This document shows, one piece after another, positions 1-8,677 of a stretch of 51,867 bases of DNA (position 1 is its first letter; the number at the start of each line of letters is the position of its first letter). Origin of the DNA: a virus. The translations under genes and the position numbers were made by a program. The stretch lies in IMG/VR virus record IMGVR_UViG_3300010148_000016, positions 1 to 51,867 of that record; one strand, given 5' to 3'. The notes under the pieces are model-generated. The model made no database searches and was not told the origin of the DNA. It saw nothing but the letters and a program-made list of their open reading frames with translations.

Positions 1-327
1 AAAATCTCCTCCTGTTCCTGGACCTGGACTATTACCTGAATTGATAATAATATTATCAATCATTAATTGAATCAACTCTTCTAAATTTGTAGCAGGTGTT
101 CCTATTAATTCTGATTGATTAATATTAGCAATATTAAATGATGATCCGCCACCATTTTCTATTAAAGTTTGAAGTAGTTGAAGTTCAGTACATAATGCTG
201 CAACAACATCACTAATAGTATCTCCTGTACATATATTTCCACATGGAATATCTGGTCCTTGCCAAACTACACAGTTAGATGATATAGGATCACAATTAGT
301 TGGATTATTTGAATTCGTTGGTATCAT
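1..327 (-). CDS. Cys-rich tail/virion protein, N-terminal part (truncated by window edge)
   Basis: This leftward reading frame starts at an ATG at 327 and stays open for 109 codons to the window edge, so the C-terminus is missing. The N-terminus reads MIPTNSNNPTNCDPISSNCV, followed by WQGPDIPCGNICTGDTISDV. The Cys-spaced WQGPDIPC..ICxGDxISDVV pattern is one I associate with tail fibre or other virion proteins of Bacteroidota phages, from memory only. A Gly/Pro/Ser-rich stretch (SGNSPGPGTGGD) at the truncated end suggests a linker to further domains. It lies 50 nt downstream of the large adhesin gene and has its own TTTGTATATT promoter-like motif 19 nt before the ATG. The tail-associated role is inferred from position and composition. 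Confidence 0.75.
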   Translation of the reverse strand, partial: MIPTNSNNPTNCDPISSNCVVWQGPDIPCGNICTGDTISDVVAALCTELQLLQTLIENGGGSSFNIANINQSELIGTPATNLEELIQLMIDNIIINSGNSPGPGTGGDF

Positions 328-346
328 ATCTTTATTCTACATTAAT

Positions 347-356
347 AATATACAAA
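347..356 (-). promoter_or_regulatory. Promoter-like decamer TTTGTATATT before the 1-327 gene
   Basis: The minus strand reads ATTTGTATATTATTAAT in the short gap between the adhesin stop and the next start codon. The same decamer is present upstream of five other transcription units in this window. The promoter role is inferred from recurrence and position. Confidence 0.5.
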
Positions 357-376
357 TTATTTTTTATTTTCCCTAT

Positions 377-3300
377 TTATAAAGCATCAAATGTAAACAC
401 ATGTCCAATTAAATCACAGGCACCTGTGCCATTACTAACTTCAAGTGTATATGATGTTCCTTGTACTAAAGCATTTATTTGTACTAAACCAGATACATTT
501 GGTAAAGTTACAACATTTGCACCAGTAGCATTATTATAAAGTCTTACTGTATAAGTTGCTCCACCTGTATGATTTAAATTTGTTACATAAATACTAGATA
601 AAGATCTTGGCCAAACGTTGGTATTAGGATGTGCATTAGGATTAACTGAAAGATTACCTGCACCCATTTTACTAGTCAGCTCATTCCATTGTCCACTTGC
701 ACTAAATGAACTTGCTGCAGTAGGATACCATGGAGTACCAGTTGTACGACACTTATCACTTAATGGTTCTAATTGCGTAAACTTTATTCTAGTACATTGA
801 GTAACTATATCAAATAGTACTACTTTATAAAATCCTGGATATAATGATATTGGATTTACTTCTGCATTTCCATTATAACCTTCATAATAAACATTAACAG
901 CATATTGACCAGAACCACCTATACCTGATGCTAATATCTGCCCATTGTTTACATTAATATTTCCTGCATTCCAACTTCCGCTATTTCCAGTTGGAATTGT
1001 AGGATCTGCATTACTTAATAATGCATCAAATCCACTACAATAAACACATGATCCATTTTCTAAATTTGCATTTGGATTGTAGTTATCAGCAGCTGGATCT
1101 GTACAACCTGATATACAACATGCTGAGTTACAAGCAGCTTCTGTTGTATATATACCACTATGTGTTTCTATACACTCACAATCTCCACAATTTATTGGTT
1201 TTTGTGCTGAAACTGTAATAGTATCACCATTTCCAGCAGCAGCAAGTGCAATTTCAATATCTTCATAATTTGCATTTACTAAACCTGGATTGTTAACTAA
1301 ACCTGATACAAAACTTGTTAAATCATTCCATGTATTGTTATTTGTAGTAGTCATTTCAAATAAAGTATTAAAACTACTATCTGATATATCAAATTTAACA
1401 ATTGCAAATTGTATACCTCCTGATAGATTATCTACACAATCAGCTGAGCCAAATGGACCATCAATTTGATAACCCCATGGTTGTCTTAAACTTAAAGGTA
1501 AACCATAAGAATCAGGATTTTTTGTCCAATCTCTTGCTGCAACAGTTAAATAAGGTGTAGCTCCTACTTGTGTATAAGCACCTTGTGCATTATATAAAGT
1601 TGAATTTGGTTGTGCTGCAATATTATATCCAGCCAAAGGAGGACTCATTACATCTATTGTAGGATTACCATAATTTGGTACACATTCCCATAATAATGCT
1701 CCACCTGGATTTCCAATAAATATTGAATAATTTTCTGAACACATGATTATTGTACTTCCTCCAACAGTCTTTATCCATTCTAAAACTATTGTATAATTGT
1801 CTGTTGGTAATCCTGTAATAAGATAACTTGTAGCACCACCAGGAATTAAATTAGTTTGAACAAGATTAGCTTGAGAATCATATACTAAAACATTTAAATT
1901 AGTACCTGTATTTACTGATACAGCAAAATTAACTAATACTGAACCGTTTGATGCATTAGAAGGTGTAGGATCTACATAATCAGTAAAAGTAGCATCATGA
2001 ATAGGTGTTGGTACACCTTGAGCATTTAAATCATCACAGTATAAACATGTAGAATCATCAATTTGAACATTAGGATCATAGTTTATTGCGTTTGGATCAG
2101 TACAACCATATGTTAATTGACTATCACAACAATCTTGAATACAGCTTGCATAATCATTATACTGTCCTGTTTGATCTTCAATACAATCACAATTACCATC
2201 ATTAGTACAATTACATAAAGACATAAAAGCTCTAAATGACCAAGCTCCTGGTTGACTTTGAGCAGTTATTATTTTAGCAGTATTCCAATCAGCGTTTGAT
2301 AAATCAGGATATGTAGTACCATTATAACCAGCATTAAATAGAGCATTTTGAACTATTGCCCATGAGTCACCACCAGTTTGTATAGTATATGATTGTGGTT
2401 GTATTACAGGTTGTGGATCATCAAAATCAACTGAAAGTTTTGTTATATAAGCTTGCGCTTCATTTATTAATGCAAAACAACTACCTCCTGCATTATTATC
2501 TATTTTAAAATAGAATCCATCTACAGGAACTACAGGCCAATAAATATTTGAAGATGTCCATTCTTGAGCTAAATTATCATTTAAATTAGGAGTAAGGCTA
2601 ATAACATTAGGTGATGCTAATGTTTTATTACTACAACTATTTGTTATATTTCCTGGTACACAAACAAATTTAGGTCCTATACTTGTATTACAGCATTCTG
2701 TTGGACTATTTTGACAATCTTGTATAGTTGGATAAATACCTGTACCATCTGTCATTTCAGTACAAGTACATGTTTGAGTTGTTCCAAGACAAGTACATGG
2801 ACCAGCAGCAGATGATGGTAAAATTCTTCTATATTGACATTCAGGATAAAGAAGATTCTGTAATGCAGGTTGACCTGGTCCAGTGTATAATGTACCTTGT
2901 GATGCTTGAAGAATAGTAGCTATATCTTGATATGTTAAACTATTAAATGAAGTTATAAAACTATTTGACCAATCAACATACTGTTGACCTTGAGCAAGTG
3001 TATCTTGAAGATAATTTAAAACATCATCCCAACTTTCTGTAATAAATGTTCTTTGTGTAGTACTATTTGCATCTGGAAGTAAACCAGCAGCTGTCCATGA
3101 AAGAGGCCAATCATCATGAGGACATGATGTACCAGCTATATCACTCATAGTAAAGAATATTCCGCCATTAAATTTTATTATATTACCATTTGCATCAACA
3201 CATTGTCCTGGTTGAGGTGCAACACCAGTTAATGAATGCACAATAGAATTTATTGGTAAATGTGTAAATCCATTTGCTGGATCAGTATAAAAGTTTAAAG

Positions 3301-5725
3301 CTTGAGATGAATTTGAAAATGTACCTATATTTGTATATCCATCACAACTATTAAATCCAGGACTTCCTGTTTGAATACATGAATAATTATATGTACAGGA
3401 ACCATCATCACAAGTAGCAGCAGAATTAAAATTGTTTGCATTTGGATCCATACATCCATCTACACATGCTGTACAACAGCTATCCCAACCTACATCATTT
3501 TGATACAAAGGAGATGATGGTGGATTACAATTACAATCTGCTGTTGCAGTAGGATCATAATTAGTTGCAGAAGAATCAGTACAACCAGAGAATAAACATG
3601 AATTATCACTATGTGTAGCAGAAGAATTATAATTACAAGCAGTAGCATCCATACAACCATAAATTCTTGATTGTGGTTGATCAATAAAGAAAGATGCAGC
3701 TTCTGTACATGGATTAGTAGCACTATCTGTAACAAAAACATTATATACACCTCCACATATACCTGTTATATTTTGTGTAGTTGCTGTATATCCACTTGGT
3801 CCAGTCCATTGGAATGTATATGGTGGCGTTCCTCCTGCTACTATAATATTTATAAAACCATCATTTTGACATACAGGAGGAGTGGCATTATTTTCTGTAG
3901 CATCACCTATACTTCCTGTTGTTATAGTAAAAGATTCACAAAACTTACATGATCCATCATCTACAGTTGCGTTTGGATTATAATTATCTGCATTAGGATC
4001 AGTACAACCTTTTAATAAATTACCAGAAGATGTTGTTTCAGCTGGTTCTTCACATGCTTGAAAAGGTGTTACATCACATGCAGTAAATTTACATTTATCT
4101 GTTATGGTCATAGAAACCTTTTGAGATTTACATCCACCTGTAGTAGTTAAACATGTACATAAATCTAATATGTGTCTTGTGTTAACTGATGCATTATTTA
4201 CACACCATCTTAAAAATCCATTTTCATTTGTTTCTCCAACAACGCCACCATTTATTGTTATTGGATGACAACTAATAGGATTACCATTTTGGTCTTTTAC
4301 AACAAATAGAAAACATTCTGAGTCATTACAATTTTCTAAATCTACAAATGCATCTAAATCATTTTGAAAAGTTTCAGCTTGAAATACTCCTTCAAATACA
4401 TTTGTTCCCCATCCATGTTGATCTAATGCACCATATCCTTGAGCAAAATATGGATTAGATGTTTGAATTGGTGTTAATGGTCCTAATGTATTAAATGGTG
4501 CTGTAGTTAATGTACCATCAGCTGGAGTTTTATCACCTGATGTAATAGCTCCTAATACATGTAATGGTAAAGGATGATGTGCTGGTCCAGGATTAGATGG
4601 TGCAGATGGATACATATAAAAATCAGATTTTCTATCTGCCATTCCAGCCATCCAAATATTTCTTGTTTGAATGAATTGTGTATGATCTGCTGCCCAACAA
4701 GGAGTTACAGTTCCTGATCCATCTGTAGCATTATTCCAAGTTGCTGGATCACCTTTACCATGATATGGTTGATGATGAGTGGTTGAAGTAGCTTCATCTA
4801 AAAATGTTACAACTAATAAGTTTTGTTTGCTTGCAATAGGAGGCATACCTATTGAAGTAACACCAGCAAAAACTCCACCACTAGTATCAGTTCCTCCGTT
4901 ACCTCCTTGAGCTACAGGTAATACTGATGCTGTTACATCAACACCTGCCGGTCCACCATTATGCATAATTACACCATTACTTTGAGCCCATTTTAATATA
5001 GCCCAAAATTTATTAGTATTATTTACAGACCATGGAAATACTGAATCTGCAGCACTATTACAATCGTTAGTACCAAAGTTTCTGTTAGGATTTGCATCAA
5101 CATTTACAGGTGTTCCTGTTACAGCACTGTTTGATGCACATGGAACACCATTTACATCTATAGTAGCATTACCACCACAACTTCCTGAATTTTGAAACAT
5201 ACCAGTCATTGATGATGTAGCCCAATCAAGCCATCTTTCTCCAAATACTGTTGTATGATAATCTTTTACACTTGCACTTATGCCGCCATTACATGAATCA
5301 GGATCTCCTGGTTGATTTGCTTCAGCTTTTACTACTTCAATCCAATCTTTAGCTGCATTATAAGCAGCTTGTACTTGTGTTAAACCTAATGATGTTGCAT
5401 CATAATAAAAATAAACTTCTATATCACCTTGTGCCATACCACAAGCTGCATCAACCCATCCAGGTCTATTAGCATCATCTTTAGCACCAGTTGCTGGAGG
5501 ATCATATTTTGTTACTACAGTTTTTATAGAATCATATTGTGTAACTTTAGAATCTTGAAAATCACAAAGGTATTTATCTTTTATATAAGAAGGAAGATTG
5601 GAACCACAACAAGTACCTACACCATATCTTTCATATCTATATTTTTTAAATATCTCATCAGCAAATCCACGTTCAGTCTGGATTTTTTGTATAGTAGTAT
5701 CTTTTTTATTACAATTTGATTCCAT
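377..5725 (-). CDS. Giant tail adhesin/fibre with SprB-like and Cys-rich GCxDP repeats
   Basis: This 1782-residue protein probably sits at the tail tip or fibre and binds the host surface. The N-terminal ~450 residues include a possible VWA-like segment (VYFYYDATSLG, about residues 104-114), which is tentative. From about residue 573 there are six copies of a roughly 20-residue motif of the form GCxDPxAxNYxPxAxxDDGSC, near residues 573, 689, 712, 755, 1207 and 1539. Around residues 600-690 a domain with GGTPPYTFQW and GGVYNVFVTDS matches the SprB repeat of flavobacterial gliding adhesins. The rest is rich in Cys, Asn and Thr, and no membrane anchor is visible. It follows directly after the 46-residue Cys-rich gene. 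Other possibilities are a baseplate or appendage protein. Virion surface location is inferred. Confidence 0.8.
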   Translation of the reverse strand: MESNCNKKDTTIQKIQTERGFADEIFKKYRYERYGVGTCCGSNLPSYIKDKYLCDFQDSKVTQYDSIKTVVTKYDPPATGAKDDANRPGWVDAACGMAQGDIEVYFYYDATSLGLTQVQAAYNAAKDWIEVVKAEANQPGDPDSCNGGISASVKDYHTTVFGERWLDWATSSMTGMFQNSGSCGGNATIDVNGVPCASNSAVTGTPVNVDANPNRNFGTNDCNSAADSVFPWSVNNTNKFWAILKWAQSNGVIMHNGGPAGVDVTASVLPVAQGGNGGTDTSGGVFAGVTSIGMPPIASKQNLLVVTFLDEATSTTHHQPYHGKGDPATWNNATDGSGTVTPCWAADHTQFIQTRNIWMAGMADRKSDFYMYPSAPSNPGPAHHPLPLHVLGAITSGDKTPADGTLTTAPFNTLGPLTPIQTSNPYFAQGYGALDQHGWGTNVFEGVFQAETFQNDLDAFVDLENCNDSECFLFVVKDQNGNPISCHPITINGGVVGETNENGFLRWCVNNASVNTRHILDLCTCLTTTGGCKSQKVSMTITDKCKFTACDVTPFQACEEPAETTSSGNLLKGCTDPNADNYNPNATVDDGSCKFCESFTITTGSIGDATENNATPPVCQNDGFINIIVAGGTPPYTFQWTGPSGYTATTQNITGICGGVYNVFVTDSATNPCTEAASFFIDQPQSRIYGCMDATACNYNSSATHSDNSCLFSGCTDSSATNYDPTATADCNCNPPSSPLYQNDVGWDSCCTACVDGCMDPNANNFNSAATCDDGSCTYNYSCIQTGSPGFNSCDGYTNIGTFSNSSQALNFYTDPANGFTHLPINSIVHSLTGVAPQPGQCVDANGNIIKFNGGIFFTMSDIAGTSCPHDDWPLSWTAAGLLPDANSTTQRTFITESWDDVLNYLQDTLAQGQQYVDWSNSFITSFNSLTYQDIATILQASQGTLYTGPGQPALQNLLYPECQYRRILPSSAAGPCTCLGTTQTCTCTEMTDGTGIYPTIQDCQNSPTECCNTSIGPKFVCVPGNITNSCSNKTLASPNVISLTPNLNDNLAQEWTSSNIYWPVVPVDGFYFKIDNNAGGSCFALINEAQAYITKLSVDFDDPQPVIQPQSYTIQTGGDSWAIVQNALFNAGYNGTTYPDLSNADWNTAKIITAQSQPGAWSFRAFMSLCNCTNDGNCDCIEDQTGQYNDYASCIQDCCDSQLTYGCTDPNAINYDPNVQIDDSTCLYCDDLNAQGVPTPIHDATFTDYVDPTPSNASNGSVLVNFAVSVNTGTNLNVLVYDSQANLVQTNLIPGGATSYLITGLPTDNYTIVLEWIKTVGGSTIIMCSENYSIFIGNPGGALLWECVPNYGNPTIDVMSPPLAGYNIAAQPNSTLYNAQGAYTQVGATPYLTVAARDWTKNPDSYGLPLSLRQPWGYQIDGPFGSADCVDNLSGGIQFAIVKFDISDSSFNTLFEMTTTNNNTWNDLTSFVSGLVNNPGLVNANYEDIEIALAAAGNGDTITVSAQKPINCGDCECIETHSGIYTTEAACNSACCISGCTDPAADNYNPNANLENGSCVYCSGFDALLSNADPTIPTGNSGSWNAGNINVNNGQILASGIGGSGQYAVNVYYEGYNGNAEVNPISLYPGFYKVVLFDIVTQCTRIKFTQLEPLSDKCRTTGTPWYPTAASSFSASGQWNELTSKMGAGNLSVNPNAHPNTNVWPRSLSSIYVTNLNHTGGATYTVRLYNNATGANVVTLPNVSGLVQINALVQGTSYTLEVSNGTGACDLIGHVFTFDAL
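3400..4010 (-). repeat. Cluster of Cys-rich GCxDPxAxNY repeats flanking a SprB-like domain
   Basis: Four of the six copies of the GCxDP/S..A.NY....A..D..C repeat lie here, two of them directly in tandem, and they surround the SprB-like segment. The other two copies are near 2045-2107 and 1048-1112. Each has Cys at both ends and an Asp/Asn-rich core resembling a calcium-binding, disulfide-bonded linker. The repeats are degenerate rather than identical at DNA level, which suggests old duplication. Confidence 0.8.
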
Positions 5726-5727
5726 CC

Positions 5728-5868
5728 TTATTTTTTAACTAATCCTGCTTCTAATGCTGCTTCATAAGCTTTTTCACAGGTTTTGCAAACAATTTTTCCA
5801 TCAGATGCAGTTGTTTGTTGACATCCGCATCCTATTGCTCGTTTACAATGTGTACAATTTGCTGCCAT
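5728..5868 (-). CDS. 46-residue zinc-ribbon-like mini-protein
   Basis: An ATG at 5868 opens a 46-codon frame ending at a TAA two bases before the adhesin start. The protein begins MAANCTHCKRAIGCGCQQT and continues with a second CKTC pair, so the Cys pattern is CxxC...CxC...CxxC. This is what a small zinc-binding or disulfide-rich knuckle looks like. It sits between the 181-residue structural gene and the adhesin in the same direction, and the tight spacing suggests translational coupling with the adhesin. Function is unknown; it could be a small virion component or assembly factor. Confidence 0.7.
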   Translation of the reverse strand: MAANCTHCKRAIGCGCQQTTASDGKIVCKTCEKAYEAALEAGLVKK

Positions 5869-5886
5869 ATTTATTTGGTTTATTGG

Positions 5887-6432
5887 TTAACATGTTGGAC
5901 AAGTTATTTTATCTAATTTCTTTTTTGCAAAATTAAATAACTCTAAGCCTGCCTGGGGATTAGCTGCATATTCTACTTTAGCTTTTGCAGCATCTATATA
6001 TACTTTTATATCACTTAATTGATCAAGTAATTTTTTTCTATCATATGATGGCTCACAAGGAGTTATATCAAGTAAACACATTTTATCATAGTATTGATTC
6101 ATTATGTTTGTGATTCTTAAATGATTATACTCTACATAAGCTTTGTCATGAGGACTAACTTGATACCTTATAATATATAATCCATCTGGTATAATAACTC
6201 TTGTATTATTACAGTTTTTTGTTTGTACATTTAATGCACAAGCATTAATTGTTAGATCAAATCCTTCTGTTACTTTAATAAGTGCAGGTCTATTAAATCC
6301 TGGAACTGTAACTAATAATTCAGGACAATCTATTTTTATATTTTTTGCATATGTACTAGTATCTTTAATACTGAGTACTTCAGGATTTGATACAGGTAAA
6401 ACTTCTAAGCTTAATATGTGTTTAGCTGCCAT
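5887..6432 (-). CDS. Conserved virion/tail structural protein (181 aa)
   Basis: I do not recognise a characterised family. The N-terminal 100 residues look beta-rich (LEVLPVSNPEVLSIKDTS, ELLVTVPGFNRPALIKV), followed by a helical C-terminus ending in CPTC. The style resembles small conserved structural proteins found upstream of tail fibres in phages of Bacteroidota. It lies between a terminator after the 393-residue gene and the Cys-rich mini-gene, and has its own promoter-like TTTGTATATT 40 nt before the ATG. It may attach the adhesin to the tail. The structural role is inferred from context. Confidence 0.7.
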   Translation of the reverse strand: MAAKHILSLEVLPVSNPEVLSIKDTSTYAKNIKIDCPELLVTVPGFNRPALIKVTEGFDLTINACALNVQTKNCNNTRVIIPDGLYIIRYQVSPHDKAYVEYNHLRITNIMNQYYDKMCLLDITPCEPSYDRKKLLDQLSDIKVYIDAAKAKVEYAANPQAGLELFNFAKKKLDKITCPTC

Positions 6433-6472
6433 AATTTTATTTTAGTCTTAAATACAAAGAGTATCTATTAAT

Positions 6473-6482
6473 AATATACAAA
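6473..6482 (-). promoter_or_regulatory. Promoter-like decamer TTTGTATATT before the 181-aa gene
   Basis: The minus strand reads TTTTGTATATTATTAATAG, nearly identical to the element at 347-356, including the downstream ATTAAT. It lies just beyond the hairpin terminator of the preceding gene, which is what a new transcription start would require. Confidence 0.55.
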
Positions 6483-6492
6483 ATTAATTAAT

Positions 6493-6533
6493 AAAAAGAA
6501 AAAAAAAAGAGCAGGAATATTTCACCTGCCCTT
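6493..6533 (-). terminator. Intrinsic terminator after the 393-aa structural gene
   Basis: On the minus strand the arms GGGCAGG and CCTGCTC (one G-T pair) enclose a 9-nt loop and are followed by a long U tract (10 T, then C, then more T). It lies 27 nt after the stop codon of the upstream gene. This is a textbook Rho-independent terminator. Confidence 0.9.
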
Positions 6534-6559
6534 TTTAATAAATACTAACTAAATATTAA

Positions 6560-7741
6560 TTATACAGCATACTCAGTGTATGTTACACCACTTGCAGCAG
6601 CTATAGAACCCATTAAGTGTTCCATTTTTGCAATATTTGGATGAGGATCTGCTCCACTTAAACAAGGAACAAATATTTTATATAAATATTGATCATTATC
6701 AAATACTCCAGTTGGATTGTTAAATCTAGGCACTGTATGTTGTATGTAATAAACTTTGTAGAATGCACTTCTATCAACTAAAGCAGCACCACATTTAAGT
6801 AATTCATCTCCGTGTTGAATTTCTCTAATTCTAGCAGAATCTTTATTACCTTGATTCCAACCACCATCTTGTCTGTATCTACCATCAAGAATAAGATATT
6901 CAATAACTTGTTCTCCTGTAGTTTCTTTCTTAACAGCAATTGCAAATGCTTCCTTTTCACCAAAGTTAGAAACAGCTACACCAGATACAGCAGCAGTCAT
7001 ACATGTGTTTGTACATGCATTACCATCATCATCTACTGGAGATGCAGAAACTCTTAATGGAGCAACTCCATAATGATCTCTTGTATCATAAGAACAGTTG
7101 TCAAAGAAAGTTGCAGTATAGTCAATAACTAACTTTAACTTGTTATTACCAGAACCACCAGCTACAGCTGAAGCAGTCATAAATGGATTTAATAAAGGAT
7201 CTTTATTAATTCTATCTACCCATGCAGTTACAACAGTTGCACCAGGAACATCAGTACCACTTGCACAACACTCTCTGTAATCTAAAACAGCATAAGAAAA
7301 TCTGTTTAAGAAACGTAATGCTTCATCACCTTTAATATCAAGTCTTAATTGATTTTGATCAGCTGTAGATCCATCACATTTGAAACATCCATCAGGAATT
7401 TCAATTTCAATGTATTCAGCAGCTGTAGTAACACAAGGTGCACTCCAAAGAGCTCTTACATAATTTTTTTTAATAACTTTTGTTTTGATTGACTCAGCAT
7501 AACCACCTCTTGCAGGGTTATTACCAAGTGTGTCTGTTTGGTTATAGTTACCAAGAACTAACATAAATTCAGCAGGTATAGCTGCTGCTGATGCAGATGT
7601 TGGGAAAACTACTGTTTGGTAGGTCCCAGCATTAACTAAACCAAGTTCTGCTGCGCCAAGGGCTGTAGTAGCTTGATCTTTCAGGTCTTCTATACCTGTA
7701 GCTAACATACCTTTAACGTAAGCATGATTAAAATACGCCAT
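6560..7741 (-). CDS. Major structural protein, probably tail or second abundant virion protein (393 aa)
   Basis: The protein begins MAYFNHAYVKGMLATGIEDL and is rich in Ala, Gly, Asp and Thr with no membrane segment. About ten Cys residues are scattered through the middle. It is isolated between its own leader (7742-7859) and a strong terminator, and it has one of the few good Shine-Dalgarno sequences in the window (AGGAGG, 10 nt before the ATG). This is the arrangement expected of a highly expressed virion component. Position after the capsid-connector genes and before tail genes suggests a tail tube or major tail-like protein, but no diagnostic motif is visible and the exact role is open. 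Confidence 0.75.
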   Translation of the reverse strand: MAYFNHAYVKGMLATGIEDLKDQATTALGAAELGLVNAGTYQTVVFPTSASAAAIPAEFMLVLGNYNQTDTLGNNPARGGYAESIKTKVIKKNYVRALWSAPCVTTAAEYIEIEIPDGCFKCDGSTADQNQLRLDIKGDEALRFLNRFSYAVLDYRECCASGTDVPGATVVTAWVDRINKDPLLNPFMTASAVAGGSGNNKLKLVIDYTATFFDNCSYDTRDHYGVAPLRVSASPVDDDGNACTNTCMTAAVSGVAVSNFGEKEAFAIAVKKETTGEQVIEYLILDGRYRQDGGWNQGNKDSARIREIQHGDELLKCGAALVDRSAFYKVYYIQHTVPRFNNPTGVFDNDQYLYKIFVPCLSGADPHPNIAKMEHLMGSIAAASGVTYTEYAV

Positions 7742-7750
7742 TTTTATAAT

Positions 7751-7773
7751 GCCTCCTACTTTACTCAGAGGGC
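7751..7773 (-). promoter_or_regulatory. Strong Shine-Dalgarno within a small hairpin before the 393-aa gene
   Basis: The minus strand reads GCCCTCTGAGTAAAGTAGGAGGC and then, 9 nt later, the ATG. The AGGAGG can pair as GAGGC with upstream GCC(C)TC, so the ribosome site could be partly masked. Perfect Shine-Dalgarno sequences are uncommon in this genome, so this marks an unusually strong or regulated start. Confidence 0.5.
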
Positions 7774-7859
7774 TTTTTTTATAACAAAAAGAATGGGTTT
7801 GTTAAATCCAAGATAAAAGTACCCAAACCTAAACTCTTATCCCTTCTATATTAATATAC

Positions 7860-7967
7860 TTAATATTTTTTCTTTTTACTAACTTTTTTCTTCTTTTTTG
7901 TGCTACCGCCTTTTTTATATACTGACTTAGCCATTACTTTTGCTGTTTTAGGTTTCTTTGCTTTCAT
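7860..7967 (-). CDS. 35-residue Lys-rich mini-protein
   Basis: An ATG at 7967, two bases after the stop of the connector gene, opens a frame reading MKAKKPKTAKVMAKSVYKKG, then GSTKKKKK and VSKKKKY before TAA. It has 17 Lys in 35 residues and no acidic residue, so it almost certainly binds nucleic acid or an acidic surface. Such tiny basic proteins occur among virion genes and may be packaged with DNA. The GGS between basic stretches loosely resembles the linker motif of the giant protein at 22613-30829. A chance frame in AT-rich DNA is possible, but the position and start spacing favour a real gene. Confidence 0.65.
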   Translation of the reverse strand: MKAKKPKTAKVMAKSVYKKGGSTKKKKKVSKKKKY

Positions 7968-7969
7968 AA

Positions 7970-8674
7970 TTAATTATTTTTTTCTGCTGATTGTGATCCT
8001 CTTATATAATTGTTTGCATCATTAATATCACCTGCAACAATTGTACAAGCTTCATCAATAATTAATTCAACTATATCATCTTTAAATTCAGGCTCTACAT
8101 CTGCTGCAGAGATTACATTTAAATATGGATCAGAACAACCTGCTATTTGTATATTTCTAGGTTTTCTATAAAAAGTTATTCTAGGATTTACAATATCAAA
8201 TTCTCTTTTGTATATCCTTATTGTATTATTTGCTAATGTGCAAAATGTTTCACCCCATTCAAAATCAGGTCTTTTTAAAGGATCACGCATTATTACATCA
8301 ACATTAGCTTCTTCAGCTAAATAAACTGTCATTGATCTAGGATCTTTTTTACAGCATTCTGTTGTTGCGTCTGTGTCAACCCTTTTAAATTCTAAATAAT
8401 TATTTGGAAAATTAGTTCCTAGAAGATAATCATCTTGTATTGAACCAGTTACAGGTTGCGTAGTAAGAAGGATCTGAAGATCATCAATACGTCTTTTAGA
8501 TGCTTCATCTCCTTCTCTATATGCATTTGTACCATGAAGTTGTTTTCTACACCATTCAATTTGAGCTTTATTAAAAGATTCAACAATTTGCCAACATTCT
8601 ATATTATCATAGTCATTACTTGCAAGCTTGTTAAGCCTTTGTCTAAATTTTATTTGTAGTGTAGTAATATTCAT
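7970..8674 (-). CDS. Head-tail connector/adaptor-like protein (234 aa)
   Basis: The protein starts MNITTLQIKFRQRLNKLASN and continues with a helical segment NDYDNIECWQIVESFNKAQIEWCRKQLHG (two overlapping parts of residues 20-48), then a mixed alpha/beta core. This helical start followed by a beta region resembles the adaptor or tail tubular A-type proteins that follow the capsid gene in podovirus-like structural cassettes. It starts 3 nt after the upstream 337-residue gene ends, indicating a shared transcript. The assignment as connector rests on gene order and general look, not on a recognised catalytic or binding motif. Confidence 0.65.
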   Translation of the reverse strand: MNITTLQIKFRQRLNKLASNDYDNIECWQIVESFNKAQIEWCRKQLHGTNAYREGDEASKRRIDDLQILLTTQPVTGSIQDDYLLGTNFPNNYLEFKRVDTDATTECCKKDPRSMTVYLAEEANVDVIMRDPLKRPDFEWGETFCTLANNTIRIYKREFDIVNPRITFYRKPRNIQIAGCSDPYLNVISAADVEPEFKDDIVELIIDEACTIVAGDINDANNYIRGSQSAEKNN

Positions 8675-8677
8675 TTT

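Noticed and set aside
3490-3756. Second minus-strand frame within the adhesin gene
   Set aside because: It is an out-of-phase frame within the well-supported adhesin; its Leu/Ile/Val-rich product lacks any sign of coding.
7751-7780. Rightward terminator formed by GCCTCC...GAGGGC plus T7
   Set aside because: The stem is weak with a long loop, and there is no rightward gene nearby; the sequence is better explained as the Shine-Dalgarno region of the leftward gene.
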